Of a DNA stretch of 64,000 nt, positions 43,403 to 55,609 are shown piece by piece. The DNA is taken from assembly GCA_001599815.1 (NCBI GenBank), contig BCIA01000002.1, positions 372,001 through 436,000 of the forward strand. Reading direction: 5' to 3'. This DNA comes from Furcasterigmium furcatum (Eukaryota; Ascomycota; Sordariomycetes; Glomerellales; Plectosphaerellaceae). The notes under the pieces were generated by a model, which had not been told where the DNA came from, searched no databases, and saw only the letters and a program-made list of their open reading frames with translations. Within the stretch, counting starts at the first letter, position 1; the number at the start of each line of letters is the position of its first letter. A program made the position numbers and the translations under genes.

Positions 43403-45027
43403 ATGGTCGATCGTGTCTTCTACCCGGCAGACGCAAGACGATATAGCCGCGGTGGTCCGCTGCTCCCCCCTTCCTTCACCGAGCGTCATCGCTATCCCGC
43501 GCTGTTGCAAGAGACCCGACCCTCGCCCAGTATCATGGGTGACCGAGACTCAGGAGTTGATGCGCCCACGCGCAAGCGGATCTCTGTTGCGGTGAGTCTC
43601 GAGTCCCCCTCCCCTCCCCTCCCGAGTTCCCGCCGCCATGCTGGCCGTGTCTCGGCCCAAGGTTGCCAACATGATGCCTGGTACCGGAGACTGACACATT
43701 CTCCCCCTTTTAGTGCGGCCGATGCAGGAAGCGCAAGATCAGATGCAGCGGAGACCCGGGCAACGGAGAGCCCTGCAACAACTGCAGGAATGCGAATGCC
43801 GACACATGCCAGTTCTTGAGGGTACGCTCAGAGACCTCTGTCTTTTTTCCTTTCTTTTTCTTCTTCTTCTCTTCTTCTCTTCTTCATAGTTTTGTCCGCC
43901 GCTGACCGTTTGCGTTTGATGAGCAGGTGGCATCTCAAGAGGCTTCCCTTCTGCAAGATAGGGACCCCTATCCTTACAACCTGGAATCATCCAGGGCCAT
44001 GCTGCGGAGCGGTCTCTCTCCTCCTTTCCCCCCCTCTCAGTTTGGGCAGGACATCCCGGAGAGCATGTCCCGTTATCCGACATCCGCTGCTGCGTACAAC
44101 TACGGAACCAGATTTTATCAGGGCCCTGCGAGCTGGAACCCCGGGTACGCAGAGGATGGCGTCGACTACTCTGGCCTCTCATACAGCCCGACGTACTACC
44201 CCCAAGAGACCCAGTACCCGTTTCGCATGGCATCCTCGACCAAGAGCCCGGCCGCTTCGCACATTTACGGCGAGTCGGGTTCTGGCTACCAGTGCCTCCA
44301 GCGCCCTGCCGTCAGCGTCGACTCTCCCAGCATGTCTCTCTCGACGGTGGCCGCCGCTCTGCCTGCCATGCCCTGCTCTGAAAGGATGCTGCCCGCGCTG
44401 GGACAGAAAGCCATGCCCAACGTCGGCATCTCCAGCTACCACACAGAACCCTCTACCTACGGTATGAAACCCGCCCAGCCCAACTCTGCTGAGTCGTCCC
44501 CTACGGACAGTGTCCCCGAGACCTCCGGGCAGTACGCACACTACGACAGCTCCCCCGTCTCGGCATACACCCAGCCCTCAACACTCCCCTCCGTGAGCGG
44601 CAGCCACCGAGGCTCCACTTCCACTGGATACGGCTCAGAGGCTTACTCCGTCTCTTCTACCAGCGGCTCCATCTACGACTCGGAATCAGCCTCCCGAGGA
44701 GTTCACGACTACGCAATGAAGTGCGATCACACGTCCCGCCGGGACAGCGAATCGTACAGCATGCCCGGAAGCCACACCTACACCATACAGCCCGGATCTG
44801 TACCGTCACCGTCAATCGCAGGCCGGGGCCTGATCCAAACCCACGGCGCCACTGCTCCCACTTACATGATGTCCGGCGGAAACCACGCCAGCACCGCAAC
44901 CGAAAACAGCCACAGGTCGGCAGCACCAGATGCTCGAGATCATGGCGTCAGCAGCGACAGTGGTACCACCATCCACTCGGACGTTCAGAGGACCAGGCCG
45001 GCAGCTGCCAGCCTGTCCGCGGCCTAA
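43403..45027 (+). CDS. Zn2Cys6 transcription factor, short form without an obvious fungal_trans domain
   Basis: Three exons (43403-43591, 43714-43821, 43927-45027) encode 465 aa with phase-0 introns. The middle exon encodes exactly the zinc cluster: Cys 64, 67, 74, 84, 87 and 95 (spacing 2-6-9-2-7) with the basic helix RKRKIR. The loop between Cys 74 and 84 is longer than usual. The remaining 370 residues are rich in Ser, Tyr, Pro and Gly (for example YNYGTRFYQGPASW, SVSGSHRGSTSTGYGSEAYS) and look disordered. No middle homology region is seen, which is unusual for the class but known in some developmental regulators. The long upstream region fits a regulatory gene. Targets unknown. Confidence 0.87.
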
Positions 45028-47134
45028 TCAACCCCTTTACCCCTGACGGCGGCGTGCCCCGGGCGTGTGGTGACATACCGACGGAGGCGCAGTCCTGGCA
45101 GATGCTACACCTCGGCCACCCGAACACAGCAGAGCTACATCCCCTGGTGTCGGATGTCAAGACAATATGCAGGTGCAGGCCATCTGCTGTGCTCCCCCCT
45201 CCCGCCAGGCGCGGTGCCTCTCAGCTGCCAGCAACGACCGGGGCTTCCCAGGCACTACCCGGCCGCCGCCAATTGTTTCCTGAGAAAATTGTTTCCCCGT
45301 TACCTGTACTGCTATTGTTTCTTCCGTTTCTTCGCTTTTCCATTTGCATTGTGGCGGACTCCGCCACCGGGTTGCACGGGCTGTTGCGGAGGGAGGCTCC
45401 GGCCTATCAATCACTCAGACGACGCTCTCCGGAGTTGAACGGTACGGCCAGTCGAAGTCACACGTCTTCAGAGGAGCGAGGGGAAACGGTCCATCAAGGC
45501 CGATGCGACTTGGGGAGGCCGGACCGCGGAGCTTTCTCTCGGCTGCACATATGCCCGACATGGACGTCCTCGACCGGGTTCCATGTGGACGATGCACTTC
45601 TTCATCTCACGTTGCACCGGCCTCGGTCAGGAGTTCGCGCATCGGCTCTTCGCCAAAAAGTCTGTTTCATCCGTCTTGGATCTATCTTCGACCTGCATCG
45701 CCCTGAACCCCTTTCTCCTGCAAGCCAGAGCCCTCCCTCCACGCACACTGGATCATCCGTCTGAAATCCATGCTGCAGGGGGCGAGGCACGACGTCCAGG
45801 CTTGGCTCATATGCAACGGGCGGGCGTTCAGCCGATGGTGGGCGTCAAGATGGGACGGATGGCCCTGTCCACGTGGCGATGGCCGGGAGTCAGGGGCGTG
45901 CGGCCTTCCACGGCCAGCCCTATCGGACACTTCTTCGCCATGGACGCCACGTCCAACCCGACGACGGTCCTCGTGGCAGCTGCAACGAGGCGTCGGGGTC
46001 GGCCAACCCCCATGATCCAGCCCCCTCGCCATCTCACTCGCCTACGTTGCCTAGGTACGGCAGATCTCCCAGCGCCGCCCGCAGCGTCTGCCAGACACCC
46101 CTGGCCCGCGGCTCGGTCTGGCTGCCTTGTGCAACCATCCCCGCTTCTGCTTCGGAGTGCGATGTTACACAGGCCCTGACGACGCCAGGTCAGGGAGGGT
46201 CACCGGGGGTCTCGCCTACGACCACCGCCTTGGGTTGGGACTCGGCCAAGCTGTTCTCGCCACGGGCAAGACTCCCAGCCGAGGCCTTCATGGCCATGGT
46301 GCGCGAAAGCCTTCAACACCATCCTCCCCCGTATCCTTCATTGGGCGGGAGTACGAGCCGCCTCAGCCTTCTCCGCCTCCCCTGCCTCGCCCTATGCAGC
46401 ATCTCGTTTCAACGCTCCTTTCAGCTCCGACCCCTGTCTGTCTCTTCTTCGTCTGCGTCTTTCGTTCTGCATCATCGCCTGCCTGCTGCTCCGTCCGCCT
46501 CCTCGTTTATGCCATCCCCTCCCGCCGCCGCCGCCAGTGGCTTGCCGCTGCATAATACCACACACACACACACACATACACGCATACACGCATCATCTGC
46601 CTTTCCCTTCGGCTCTGGTTTCCCGTCAGGCGCAGCATCGTCATCATCGTCATCACACCCGGCAAGAGAAAATTGTGGCCCCCGGGGAGGGGACAAGGGG
46701 GCAACAAATGGAACAACTGGGGAGTTTTTATTTTCCATCTTCCTGCATTCCTGTTGCTGTTTCTCGCGTCGTCGTGCATGCGTGGGGAGAAAAAAGAAGG
46801 ACAAGAAGCATGGGTATCGTGTAATGGGTAATGTGATGTGTGCGCGCAGTTGACGACGGGGATGAGGTCTGTACATGATGCCTCCTTCTTGGTCTTGTTA
46901 GAGACGACGGCGAGCGAGCGAGCAATCGACGTGGGGAGAAAAAAAAGCACATGGGTTTTGTCTTTTTTCCTTGGCATCGTTACGCAATACAAAACAAGTC
47001 ATCAAACTCATCACCGTCACTCAGGGGTATGCTAAACATGATGAAGCGCAAGTGCAAAGTGCTCGATGTTGCTTTTCTTCGCTCGTGACTCATTATCATC
47101 CACATGCCTGCCTCTCGGTCACCCGCGGCGCCTG
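45028..47134. other. Convergent spacer between regulator and PMI genes
   Basis: 2.1 kb with no credible gene. Contains the CA microsatellite near 46559 and A-runs near 46790 and 46940. Confidence 0.5.
46559..46590. repeat. CA-rich microsatellite
   Basis: Nine or so CA units followed by interrupted ACACG/CATACA units, in non-coding DNA. Confidence 0.85.
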
Positions 47135-48555
47135 TCACAGCTTCTGCGCCGAGGCCTGGTCGTCGACCTCGCAGAAGGCCTTGAAGGTGACGAACTCGTC
47201 GTCGGGGCCGCCCTCGGACTGCAGGACCAGCTCGGCAGTGGAGCCGACGAAGTAGACGTGGCCCTCGCTGATCTTCTCGACGGTAGGGCCGACGGCGATG
47301 CTTCCCTTGCCCTGGGTGCAGATGACGATGCTGGGGCCGTCGAGGGGGTCGAATGTGGCCTTTGCGTTGTCGCCCCTGAGGACGGAGCGGACGACGCTGA
47401 ACTCGTCGATGGGGGGGTCGTAGAGGGCGACGGAGGAGCCGGACGAGTAGCCGGCGCGGTTGAGGGTGGCGTAGGGGTAGTCGGTGGGCTGCATCTTCTG
47501 GTCGTCGATGGGGGCGTAGTTGTACGTGAGCATGTCGACGAGGGTCGGGACGTCCTTGAACTTTGGGGTGAAGCCGGCGCGGACGACGTTGTCGGAGGCG
47601 GCCATGCACTCGATAATGTCGCCGGACACGTAGGCGTGGATGTCGTCGGCCTGCAGGAACATGGCCTCGCCGGGCTCGAGGCGGATGAAGTTGAGGAAGA
47701 AGAAGACGAACAGGCCGATATCGTCGGGGAATTGGCCGTTGAGGCGTACGACGAGCTCGGCGAGCTCGGCGCCGGGGGACGAGGGGAGGCCGGACCCGGC
47801 GAAGGAGGCGCCCTCGGACTTGGCGAGGTTGACGAGCTCGGCCGTCTGGGTCTTGATCTCGTCGGGGGTGGCGGAGAGGAGGGAGGCGAAGATGTGCTGA
47901 AGGGCCGTCTTGTTGTGCGTTTTGGCGGCCTCGGACTCGTCCTCCTTAACGGTGGAGATGAACTCGTCGGCCTTGTGGTCCTTGACGAGCGCCTTCAGGG
48001 GCGGCACGGACTGGAGAAAGTGGACGATCTCGGCGAGGGGGCGGAAGCCGCAGAGACCTTCGAACGGGGTGATGGCGATGGTCATCTCGGGCTTGTGGTT
48101 GTCGTCGGGGTAGTTCTTGGGGTCCCTCGCGTGAAGCTGCTCCGCGAGCTTCTTGTTGGGATGTGCCTGGATGGAAAGGGCCTTGTTGATGGAGAGAACC
48201 TTGAAGAGGAACGGCAGCTTGTTGCCGTACTTGGACGAGACGGAGGTCGAGAGGAGCTGGGCGTTGTCCTCGACCAGCTCGAGGAGGGTGCGGCCAGATT
48301 TGGCATCTCTGGAGGGGTTGGAGGGATGGGTGCCCATCCAGAGCTGGGAGGGATGGGGTCAGCACAAGTCGGTAATGTTTGCCATGTGTCGCATGAGATG
48401 GCAAATACCTCTGCATAGGGCTTGTCTGACTGAACGGAGAAGCCCTCGGCCGGTGTCGTGGCAGCGAAGCGGGCGGCGGCCGAGTCGTCACCCTTCTTGC
48501 CCCAGTCATAGGAGTTGACGCCGCACTGGAGGCGGATGAGGGGGACGGTAAGCAT
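47135..48555 (-). CDS. PMI40: Mannose-6-phosphate isomerase, type I
   Basis: Two exons (48555-48409, 48343-47135; phase 0) encode 451 aa. The enzyme interconverts fructose-6-P and mannose-6-P and feeds GDP-mannose for cell wall and glycoprotein synthesis. Zinc-site motifs are present: [16 protein letters not shown] (Gln and His), [20 protein letters not shown] (Glu) and [19 protein letters not shown] (His) with [12 protein letters not shown], the type I signature. The start [20 protein letters not shown] is the conserved opening. Length is normal for fungal PMI. Cytosolic. A continuous frame extends 10 codons further upstream but the conserved start is at 48555. Confidence 0.96.
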
Positions 48556-49490
48556 TATGGGTGGTTGAAAGAAGTTAATAGGCAAAGAGGGAAATCGACA
48601 GAAGTGTCGAGTGAAAGGTCGAGTCGCGCCAGTGACGGACAGAGGGTATTATAGAAGTCGAGTTGAGCAAGTTGGCAGCAGTCAAATGTCTCCCTTGAAT
48701 TGGCCAACCCCCACCAAAGCTTCGGGGGAGCTCCAGGAGATTTGACGTCAGTTGGACCTGACCCCGCGATCCATCTTCGCCGAAGATCTCCCGGCCGATA
48801 ATATCGCGCACTGTGATTGCAGGCGGGTCTCGCAGACAAAGGGACAGTATGAATTGAGTAGTGATTACTGTCCTCAGCCTGGACGCTTCTCGTCGCGATC
48901 GGACACGGGCCGGGCATTTCACCGTCCATCAATCATCCATCACCCGCGACTACACGCCGTCCTCGCTCAGAGAGCTGGGCTCACCTCCCCCGAAGAGCCT
49001 CATCTCAATTCACATCCGCGACTGCTACTGCCTTCAGCCTTCCAAGGCTGCCGCGATTGGAAACAGGGGCTTGCCTCCTCGCTGTCTCACTGGTCGAACC
49101 TGCCCACCCCTACGCCACCACGGAGAAGCCACGAACAACTCTATCTGGACTCGGAGCTGGGGGCTTGGGGCCTTGCTGCCGGCAGGAGCTCTCCTATTAA
49201 TGCAGCCAGCTGCTCCCTGGCTTGAATTGACGGTCCTCCCTTCTTCCTGCCGTGCCTCCACAAGCTGGGCACCTCACTAAGACTCCTCCACAGACCCCCG
49301 ATGTGAGTGAATCGTCCTTCTGCAACCCAACATTGATGTGAGATTCTCGCTTCACACGACATCGAGTACTGCATTGCCTCAACAATATTTCTCTTTTCCC
49401 TTTCATAGTTCTCCCACGTCTATCACCCCATCAGGTATACCCGCTAACACGCCGAAAGCACCGGAAACGCCAGTGACGCGGAGCAGAAAC
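48556..49490. promoter_or_regulatory. Divergent promoter of PMI and SGF29 genes
   Basis: 935 bp between divergent starts, with no gene recognised. No named element. Confidence 0.5.
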
Positions 49491-50552
49491 ATGTCCCAAC
49501 GTAGCAGGAGTGGGCGCAGCTCCAACCGCAACAATGGCGGCGGGCACGGCGAAGAGCAGCAGTTGTGGGACATCGCCAAGAATCAGCTGAACGACCTCAT
49601 CCCCCTGGTGAATAAGAACAGCGCCATCATCAACAGCATGATCGAGAGCGACAAAAAGGCCGCCGCCGCCGTGAGGAGCGGCGGGGGTCCCACCGGTAAC
49701 GACCTGGCAAAGCTCGAGCAGACCGCCAGGGCCGGGGTCAAGTCCGGCGAGGAGCTGTCGGCACTCATTCGGCAAACCATCGACCAGCTCCAGGTGTACA
49801 AGGCCGTAAAGCAGGCGAACCATAAAGAGGCCACAGAGGCCTTGGCTGGCCCATCCACATCCGGATCCCGCACCGGAGGAACCACCCGGCATCGTGACAC
49901 CACTGCTAATGCCGCCTCACTCTACGATTTCGACGAAGGGGGCGACTCACCGGTCCCCAGTCCCATTCCCGCTCGCAAGTACGGCGACCGTAGCAGCAAC
50001 CGCGATAGCATGCCCCCCAAGGCAGACAGCGTAGAACCGCAGGGGCCGACAGGGGCCCCGGGGGCATCACAGAGCGCCGCCACAGCCGCCGCCGCCGGGT
50101 CGTCGGCCGCGGGAGCCCTCCGCGGCGGCAAGCCCAACTTCAACAAGGGCGACCAGGTTGCGTTCAAACGCAAGAAGGAAGAGCCCCAGCAGGGCGATCC
50201 GCCGTACGACTGGATCCTCGGAGAGGTTGTCGGAGTCACCGGCGAAGGCAAGAGTCGACGATACAAGTGCCTGGACGTGGAGCCGGAGGACCCCTCCAAG
50301 GCCAAGGAGTTCAAGACGTTCGCGTCCAACATGATTCCGATCCCGACCGAGAAGGACGCGGCCGCCCTTCCCAAGGTTGAGGCGGGGAAGATGGTGCTGG
50401 CCCTGTATCCCCAGACCACGGCCTTCTATGCCGCGGACGTGGTCAATACAGAAGCAAACGGCGTGACGGTCAACCTCAAGTTTCACGGGGAAAATGACAC
50501 GTCCACGACACACCAGGTGGAGCGGAGATATGTGCTTGAATTCCGGGCATGA
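49491..50552 (+). CDS. SGF29: SAGA complex subunit SGF29
   Basis: This single-exon gene encodes 353 aa. The N-terminal third is helical (EEQQLWDIAKNQLNDLIPLV), the part that anchors Sgf29 in the SAGA HAT module. A Ser/Pro/Ala-rich linker follows. The double Tudor domain occupies about residues 215-353: FNKGDQVAFKRKKEE, YDWILGEVVGVTGEGKSRRY, LDVEPEDPSK and a late MVLALYPQTTAFYAADVV, then RRYVLEFRA. In homologues the second Tudor binds H3K4me2/3. Start 49491 is the first ATG of the frame, since the upstream open part lacks ATG. Nuclear; works with Gcn5, Ada2 and Ada3. Confidence 0.92.
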   Translation: MSQRSRSGRSSNRNNGGGHGEEQQLWDIAKNQLNDLIPLVNKNSAIINSMIESDKKAAAAVRSGGGPTGNDLAKLEQTARAGVKSGEELSALIRQTIDQLQVYKAVKQANHKEATEALAGPSTSGSRTGGTTRHRDTTANAASLYDFDEGGDSPVPSPIPARKYGDRSSNRDSMPPKADSVEPQGPTGAPGASQSAATAAAAGSSAAGALRGGKPNFNKGDQVAFKRKKEEPQQGDPPYDWILGEVVGVTGEGKSRRYKCLDVEPEDPSKAKEFKTFASNMIPIPTEKDAAALPKVEAGKMVLALYPQTTAFYAADVVNTEANGVTVNLKFHGENDTSTTHQVERRYVLEFRA

Positions 50553-51728
50553 GCTCGCTGGGTGTCTTTGTGTCATGGACAGGCAGGAAATCAATCCTGG
50601 GCGTGGAGTTTGGCGTCATACTCGGGCAGCGGTCTTGAACGTGTTCGGGAAAATACGTGTACCTTGACGTTCAGATGGTAGTTGCAAAGAACAATTGGGA
50701 GTCAATGTTGCATTTGTGCTAGATTATCCAAATCCCCTAAGTGTTCATTCTCCTGGAGTTGGTAGAGACATTGTCTAATGAGGGGGTTGGCTGCCGGCCT
50801 CATTCCGCCCTCATGCTCACTCATCAACGCAGCACAATGGAGTTTCAAAATTCCGAACGGCGACCTCGACCTCGACTCAAGTCATGTTTCACGCCACTTG
50901 AGACTCTTGTGCTATAAATATGTTTTTCGCACCAGCGCCACTGCCGATATACCCGTCCTCAACGGGCTATACCCGATGAGTCCAAGTCAAAGGTCTCCAA
51001 TTCGAGATTCGTCCTCCCACATCCCATCTCTTAGGCGTTCGTCTCGTCTCATCAGCTCCCTCTTTTAGAGATCGGGCAACGTCACTGCAGCAGCCATGAC
51101 CTCGTAATTTCAGCCCCCGGATGGCCCCCGGGGTGGGTGGTCTTGCACCTCACGATACGCGGCAGCCAGCGACTCGCGGCGATTCAGGGTCCCTGGGAGG
51201 CTAATGGGGTTCAGGTGCCAACCCAACTCGACCTCCGGGGAGACTGAGTGCGCCGACGCGTAGCGCTCAGTTAGGTTCCGGTAGTTCGGTCGACCTGAGA
51301 GCCTTCCTGATCACCCGCTGACGTTGTCCCGCGTGCCGGCGGCCGCGGGCCAGAACTGTGCGTGGCTCGGAGGTTTGGGACGGCGGCCTTTCCTCTTTCT
51401 GCCCGTCGTGCCGTCGCGCGGAGGGGGTGATTGGCTGTTCGAGACTGTCGGCCGCGCAAACTTCCTGGGAGATGGTTTCTTTGTAGTAGGGATGGGTAGC
51501 GCGGCGCGGAGCTGGGAGCTTGGGGGAGATAGTTTTTATCATGGGAGGGACCCGATGTGCCGGCATGCCGGGAGACTGGGGCGGATTGGGGGATATAAGT
51601 CAAGGCCAGGACGTTGTCAACGTGTCGGACTGGGGAGGCTATCCGAAGAAGCTTATCTTGTCAGACTGCTCGGTACTGAGAGAGCTTCCCGGCATATCAC
51701 TCATCCATTGTCCCACGAGAAAGTCACG
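50553..51728. other. Spacer before the cupredoxin gene
   Basis: 1.2 kb without a recognised gene. A 96-codon frame at 50778-51068 starts with ATG but has no motif. Confidence 0.5.
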
Positions 51729-52492
51729 ATGGCGAATCTGCTTGTCAAGGTCGTCGTCGCCCTCGGCATCTTCCAGGCGGCGCTGGCGCAGTCCACGACA
51801 GCCTCGTCGTCCTCGTCCTCGGGCACCATCCACCGGGTGGATGTCGGCGAGGACGGCCTGGTCTACGACCCCAATGTCACGAAGGCGGCCGTGGGCGACA
51901 AGGTCGAATTCCACTTCTACCAGGGCATGCACTCTGTGACGCGGGCCAAGTTCGACTCGCCCTGCGTGCCGGTCAACGGGTCCGGCGCCATCTTCAGCGG
52001 TCGCGTGCCGGTCAACAGCGGCGAGGGCAACGAGGTGTTCACGGTCGACGTGAAAGATTCGGATCCCATCTGGTTCTACTGCTCCACGCAGCAGCACTGC
52101 CAGAGCGGCATGGTGGGCGTGATCAATCCGCCGTAAGTGGACTCGTTCCGGTCAGCGGTTCCCGTCGAGGATGTGTGCTAATGTGTCACGTTAGGAGCAA
52201 CGGCGACGAGACCATTGACCAGTTCGCGAGCGCCGCCGAGAGCGCGAAGGAGAACGTCGCGCCCAGCTCGACGGCCGGTGGCACTTTGGGCATTGCGGCC
52301 TCGAGCACCGCAACGACGACGGGGTCTTCGGCATCGACCTCCGAGACGGGGTCCAGTACCAGCACCGGGGCCGAGACATCGTCTACCGGGGGCGGCGGGA
52401 GTGGCGCGGCGGATTTGCGGTGCGACATGGACCTGGTGCTGGGCTGCTTCGGAATTGCGGTCGCGAGCATGATCTTCGGCGTGTTGATGTGA
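51729..52492 (+). CDS. Secreted GPI-type cupredoxin (plastocyanin-like) protein
   Basis: Two exons (51729-52132, 52195-52492) encode 233 aa. A signal peptide covers about residues 1-20 (ending ALAQ). The cupredoxin domain spans about 33-135. The likely type 1 copper ligands are His68 (FYQGMHSVTRAKF) and Cys118, His123 and Met128 in WFYCSTQQHCQSGM. A Ser/Thr/Gly-rich stalk (STSETGSSTSTGAETSS) follows. The hydrophobic C-terminal end (LGCFGIAVASMIFGVLM) fits a GPI-anchor signal. Fungal proteins of this extracellular serine-rich cupredoxin class are wall-associated, and their redox partner is unknown. The intron lies exactly at the domain-stalk border. Confidence 0.85.
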
Positions 52493-54295
<1,803 letters not shown>

Positions 54296-55102
54296 ATTCT
54301 CCGACGACAACGAACCATGCCGCGCCCTGCGGTTGTAACGATAATCTTCACGTTCTTACGCCCACCCGACTGCGTCCTCGACGCGCATCAGCCACGGCTC
54401 CGCAGCCCGAAGATGTGACCCTGGCACCCGCACAACCTTGTGTCTCTCAGGACCAGAGTCGTTGTATCGGGATTCACACCTGCGGATATTACGTGGCTGC
54501 CGGGGCTCGCAGCAACCCGGGATACTGGAACCCTGAGCTTCCCATATGGAATATGCCGGACGGTGGAAGCAGCAGAAAGGAGGGTCCAGGACCGGGACCA
54601 GGACCAGGCTCGCCGCATCTCCGGCCATGTATGACCGCCCGCGGCGGCGGCGGCGCGAACTATTCGGGAGCATAATGTCGGCAGCTGGGCGGTTGTTTTC
54701 TTCTTCCTCTTCTTCGTCTTCTCGATCATGTTGGGACCCTTGACCACCTTTTCTTGTCGATTTCTGAAATACCCGAGCTCTTTTTTCCCACATGACACAT
54801 TACTACGTCTTACTTAATCCATCAGCGGCGAGCAGGGGGCGAGCGCAAAGGGCAAGCAGGCAGATTTGACACGTGTGTAGACATGAAAAAAATGATATGG
54901 TATTGGTATGTGCTCGTGGTATCCGTCAACGCCGGGGCGGGGGTATTCGCCGTCGCCGGGCTATATGCTCCTCTGGGTATCCCGCCTGACTCCTGTCTCG
55001 AGGCCCGGCTCTATGTCATTACTTCGTGTGGTGCTGACCGGCAGCAGTGCTTCTCCGCCACTCCTGGGCGGACCGTCAAACGCCGGGTGATACGCCGGGG
55101 GC
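54296..55102. other. Convergent 3' spacer
   Basis: No gene recognised between the GTPase and the small secreted protein gene. A TCTTCTTCC-type run occurs near 54700-54720. Confidence 0.5.
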
Positions 55103-55609
55103 TCAGGAGAGGAGCATCAGGGCGGTGAACCCGCACCAGAACCCTGAAAGTGCAACGGCAAGGGCAGCCAGCCCGTGGGCGGCCCGTGGCGGCGACGACG
55201 AGTCCACGGGGACAAGGGGCCTGTGCCAGCCGCACTGCGTCGTCGCGGCGAAGGTCGCGCAGGAGTAGTATGTCACCTGCGTGAGGCCGTAGTCTCCCAG
55301 GTTGGCGGTCTTGCGGGGTTCGGCGTCCGGGTCTGCCGGGATGAGCGCGTCGTAGTCCGGGGGGCCGTCTTCGGGCCGGAACTCGGGTTGCGCTGCTGCC
55401 TTCACGCCGCCGAGGGCCGTGGGGACCACGGTGGGTGGGGAGTAGGTTATTGTTGGCGAGGCTGTCTGCGTGGCGAGCGATGGTGGTGGTGTCGCTGCCG
55501 GGAGAGGGCGTGTTTCCGAGGGAGCCTCTGACGATGTCCTGGGTAGCGCGGATGCGAGGGCCGTGAAGAGAAGGAGGAGGGGGAGGAGGCGGCGGTGTAG
55601 ATTTGTCAT
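55103..55609 (-). CDS. Small secreted or GPI-anchored protein of unknown function
   Basis: This single-exon gene encodes 168 aa. A signal peptide is clear (residues 1-22, LLPLLLLFTALASALP). The middle is Pro/Thr/Ser-rich (AATPPPSLATQTASPTITYS). A short ordered segment with two cysteines follows: YGLTQVTYYSCATFAATTQC. The hydrophobic C-terminal end (GLAALAVALSGFWCGFTALM) preceded by a small-residue site fits either a GPI signal or a tail anchor. I do not recognise the family. It might be a wall protein; two cysteines and no repeats do not make a typical effector. Confidence 0.7.
   Translation of the reverse strand: MTNLHRRLLPLLLLFTALASALPRTSSEAPSETRPLPAATPPPSLATQTASPTITYSPPTVVPTALGGVKAAAQPEFRPEDGPPDYDALIPADPDAEPRKTANLGDYGLTQVTYYSCATFAATTQCGWHRPLVPVDSSSPPRAAHGLAALAVALSGFWCGFTALMLLS

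Noticed and set aside
47066..48418. 450-codon plus frame opposite the PMI gene
   Set aside because: Antisense shadow made of Gly/Asp/Val/Leu repeats; the minus-strand PMI is unambiguous.
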